A DNA stretch of 64,000 nt from Pseudomonas sp. PB120 (GTDB lineage Bacteria > Pseudomonadota > Gammaproteobacteria > Pseudomonadales > Pseudomonadaceae), in contig NZ_RWIN01000015.1 in the NCBI RefSeq assembly GCF_009761815.1, positions 1 to 64,000 of the forward strand, read 5' to 3'. Positions 61,903 to 64,000 of the stretch are shown here, in pieces. Both the position numbers and the translations under genes were made by a program. The first letter of the stretch is position 1. Each line of letters begins with the position of its first letter. Below the pieces are notes generated by a model that did not search any database, was not told where the DNA came from, and saw only the letters and a program-made list of their open reading frames with translations.

Positions 61903-62076
61903 TCAGCGCAGATTCAACCAGTTCGGCACGCTCTGGCTGATCGCGACACACCCCGCATATTGCTTGCAGGCTTTCACGGTTTGGGATTCCACCGGTTGGG
62001 AGACCTGCACGGTCACCACCAGGAGGAACAGAATCAGGAAGCAAACATAATAGGCAAGAAGACTTTTTGTTTTCAT
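61903..62076 (-). CDS. 57-residue exported or membrane-anchored protein
   Basis: This small gene begins MKTKSLLAYYVCFLILFLL and has a typical signal or anchor helix (residues 5-25). A mature part of about 30 residues follows, containing VKACKQYAGCVAISQSVPNW, with two Cys six bases-of-code apart in protein (ACKQYAGC). It lies downstream of the Rieske gene on the same strand, 87 bases after its stop. The function is unknown and the ribosome binding site is weak. Confidence 0.55.
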   Translation of the reverse strand: MKTKSLLAYYVCFLILFLLVVTVQVSQPVESQTVKACKQYAGCVAISQSVPNWLNLR

Positions 62077-62163
62077 TGTTAGTGCTCTCGTGACTGTTAA
62101 GTCGGACCCATGTGTTGCAATAACCCCCTGCGATCAACCTGTGCTCCCAGGGGGTGTTACCTC

Positions 62164-63204
62164 TTAGCGCTCGTCGACCGTGATGAACTCACGGCGTTCG
62201 GCCATGAACGCGGGCACTTCATCCTCATCGGTAAAGAACTGCTCGTACCATTCGCGCAGCTGGTACACCGGGCCGTCGGTTTCGGCCAGTACCGGCTTGT
62301 CGATGCGGATCTTGTGCTTCCAGATCACCACGTCCTGGTAGAACGAATCGCGGTTGCCCTGGACATACGCCTTGGCCACTTCCAGGTTCTGTTCTTCCGT
62401 CCAGCCCGGTACCCGCTTGACCATGCAGCCAAAGCGCAGGTCGAAGCTGTTCGGCGTCACGGGTACATGGCTGTTGAGCAAAATGGCGTGGATGCGCACA
62501 TCGCCGAACATCGAGCTGATCTGCGTGAAGTGGGTCGCCGGCCCGTAATAGGCCGACGGCGCGATCAGGTCGCCGCCCAGGCGCTCGGAGTCGCCATGGA
62601 AAATCTGGTGCCCGATGTGGCCTTCGAAAACGTTGGCGAAGTATTTGGTCGGTGTGCCGTGGACCGGCCCGAAATGCTGGGCATCCACCAGGTTATCGAC
62701 CAACTCCCGTGGGTTGGTTTCGATGTGCATGGTGTCGATGTTCCAGTCATGGATCCAGTCCGGGTCGTCCATTTCTGGCAGATGCGGAATGACCACGCCT
62801 TCTTTCGGCGCGCGGCCCTCAGGGTTGTTCCAGACGAACAGCAGGTTGTTTTCTTCGCACGTCAGCCAGCTGCGGGTCTTGGCCTTGGGTGGAATGCGCT
62901 TGCAGTAAGGGATTTCGACGCATTTGCCGGCGGTGTTGTACTTCCAGTGATGGAAAGGACACACCAGCTTGTCGCCTTCGATGGTGCCCTGGGACAGGTC
63001 GGCACCCATGTGCGGGCAGTAAGCGTCCAGAACGCTGATGGCGCCCTGGCTGTCGGCAAAGGCCACCAGCCGGGTGCCGAACACTTCCAGGGTGTGGGGC
63101 TTGCCATCACGGTAGTCGGCGGCATTGCCCAGGCAGTGCCAGCCGCGCGCGTAACGGTGAGTACGCTGGGCGTTCTCGATGCTGATTTCAGCGAGTTTCG
63201 TCAT
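62164..63204 (-). CDS. Rieske non-haem iron oxygenase, alpha-subunit type
   Basis: The 346-residue protein has the Rieske [2Fe-2S] motifs (CPHMGADL and CPFHHWKY, CxH and CxxH) in residues 45-75. The mononuclear iron site follows in NLVDAQHFGPVHG (two His), with a downstream acidic residue. The size and organisation resemble KshA-type steroid 9-alpha-hydroxylases and the related sterol-7-desaturase group, which use separate reductases. No reductase is in view. AGGAACAAT precedes the start. Confidence 0.9.
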   Translation of the reverse strand: MTKLAEISIENAQRTHRYARGWHCLGNAADYRDGKPHTLEVFGTRLVAFADSQGAISVLDAYCPHMGADLSQGTIEGDKLVCPFHHWKYNTAGKCVEIPYCKRIPPKAKTRSWLTCEENNLLFVWNNPEGRAPKEGVVIPHLPEMDDPDWIHDWNIDTMHIETNPRELVDNLVDAQHFGPVHGTPTKYFANVFEGHIGHQIFHGDSERLGGDLIAPSAYYGPATHFTQISSMFGDVRIHAILLNSHVPVTPNSFDLRFGCMVKRVPGWTEEQNLEVAKAYVQGNRDSFYQDVVIWKHKIRIDKPVLAETDGPVYQLREWYEQFFTDEDEVPAFMAERREFITVDER

Positions 63205-63343
63205 TGTTATTGTTCCTCGATTGCAGACTTTGGGGTTGGCAATGCCCCCAAGAAATACAGGGTGATCCCATGGCGAACATCATTGAACAGCCGCGCAAGG
63301 AGAACATCCTTCAGTTGGACTAGATCAAACGCGATCCACTCTC

Positions 63344-63371
63344 AAAGGGCGCCCGCATCACGTCGGGCACC
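63344..63371 (-). terminator. terminator of the DUF1329 gene
   Basis: On the minus strand GGTGCCCG pairs with CGGGCGCC (one wobble) around an 8-base loop and leads into CTTTGAG. It begins 12 bases after the DUF1329 stop. The T-run is short, so readthrough into the Rieske gene is possible. Confidence 0.55.
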
Positions 63372-63382
63372 CTGCTCCTCGG

Positions 63383-64000
63383 TTATTGGCCGAAACGACG
63401 GGCCGCTTCTGGGCCGAAGTCTCGCGGGCTGAAGCCCGGTTTGTTCAACTGGTAGCCGTTACGCTGTTCGTTGATCAGGTTGAACGCCAGGTAACTGCCG
63501 GCATTCAGGTCGTAGTACAGGCCGACGCCCGCTTGTTGGCGCTGGCTTTCGTAGGCGTAGAAGAAGTTGAGCATCGAAGTGCGCCACAGCTCCCCACGGT
63601 TGTCGTAGTTGTCGGCGAGCATCGGGAACCAGGTGTCTTCGTCGATGTACAACTTGCGTTTGCCGTACAGGTGGCGGTAACCCGGCTTGAGGGTGCCTTC
63701 CAGTTCCCAGACCCGATGACGCTCGAAGCGCAGCACATCCGGGTTGATATGGCCCGGGGTCAGCATGTCGGCGTACTTGAGGTTCGGCGAATGCAGGCGA
63801 TAGGTGTCGTAGGGAATGTACATCTCGCGCTTGCCGACGATTTTCCAGTCATAGCGCTCACCCGAACCGTTGAACAGTCGAACCTCGTCCACGGTGATCG
63901 AGCCGCCGCTGCCCGGGAAGGACATGTCGAAGCCATAACCCGGCGACTGGCGTACACGGCGGGTGCCCGGATCGTAGCGCCAGGCCTGGTTGGGTTCGGC
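63383..64000 (-). CDS. DUF1329 protein, partial (C-terminal 205 residues)
   Basis: The frame runs from the window's right edge, so the N-terminus is missing. The visible part has the DUF1329 blocks RQSPGYGFD, ERYDWKIVGKREMYIPYDTY, RVWELEGTLKPGYRHLYGKR and YIDEDTWFPMLADNYDNRGELWR. These are beta-rich periplasmic proteins resembling LolA/outer-membrane lipoprotein carriers, commonly encoded with DUF1302 proteins and RND transporters for hydrophobic compounds such as steroids. It precedes the Rieske gene on the same strand. Confidence 0.88.
   Translation of the reverse strand, partial: AEPNQAWRYDPGTRRVRQSPGYGFDMSFPGSGGSITVDEVRLFNGSGERYDWKIVGKREMYIPYDTYRLHSPNLKYADMLTPGHINPDVLRFERHRVWELEGTLKPGYRHLYGKRKLYIDEDTWFPMLADNYDNRGELWRTSMLNFFYAYESQRQQAGVGLYYDLNAGSYLAFNLINEQRNGYQLNKPGFSPRDFGPEAARRFGQ

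Overview
The window looks like chromosome of a fluorescens-type Pseudomonas. It is GC-rich. Its intergenic spaces carry paired REP elements of the Pseudomonas 'GTAGGAGCGAGCTTGCTCGCG' and 'GTGGCGAGGGAGCTTGC' kinds (written here as cores). It has a napEDABC operon, a start-to-stop overlapping MarR/HlyD/MFS efflux operon, many LysR-type regulators, and at the left edge the promoter and boxA leader of an rRNA operon whose 16S gene lies just outside. I saw no tRNA, CRISPR array, prophage or intact insertion sequence.

Layout. 1-300: rRNA leader (minus). 313-6206: ABC exporter, thymidylate-kinase-like protein, and a MarR-EmrA-EmrB type drug efflux operon. 6589-14327: a large autotransporter with an Ig/FN3/TIG-like passenger, then a membrane GGDEF-EAL protein whose stop overlaps the start of a PhnD-like periplasmic binding protein. 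14342-16948: YddG-type exporter, patatin phospholipase, LysE exporter. 17188-21253: periplasmic nitrate reductase napEDABC. 21418-31281: accessory metabolism (beta-hydroxyacid dehydrogenase, class II aldolase, TauD-type dioxygenase, with LysR and TetR regulators), a membrane-anchored winged-helix protein, an acyltransferase, a GAF-GGDEF cyclase and a small exported repeat protein. 31310-35941: short-chain dehydrogenase, haloperoxidase-like hydrolase, VOC protein, LysR and old-yellow-enzyme reductase. The last three appear to share one LysR box. 36135-40514: DUF1254 lipoprotein, small proteins, thioesterase, lytic transglycosylase, M24 peptidase-like protein. 40658-45846: aspartate 4-decarboxylase with two tandem AspT antiporters. 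45996-51451: AraC regulator, SDR, a frameshifted epoxide hydrolase, and an OafA-type O-acyltransferase with an SGNH tail.

The most distinctive region is 51510-64000. It combines CysQ (removes PAP), CysD and CysNC (make PAPS), a PAPS-type sulfotransferase, a DUF1214-like protein, an EthD-like protein, two 151-residue SnoaL-like paralogues, an SRPBCC protein, an SDR, a Rieske oxygenase and a DUF1329 protein. Together these form a self-contained supply, transfer and recycling module for sulfating a small, probably hydrophobic, molecule that is also oxidised. The substrate cannot be read from sequence. At its head a degenerate IS630-type transposase relative is open in frame straight into cysD with no stop codon, and an almost perfect 15-bp palindrome sits in the divergent promoter region with cysQ. 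This is the best candidate for an undescribed system here.
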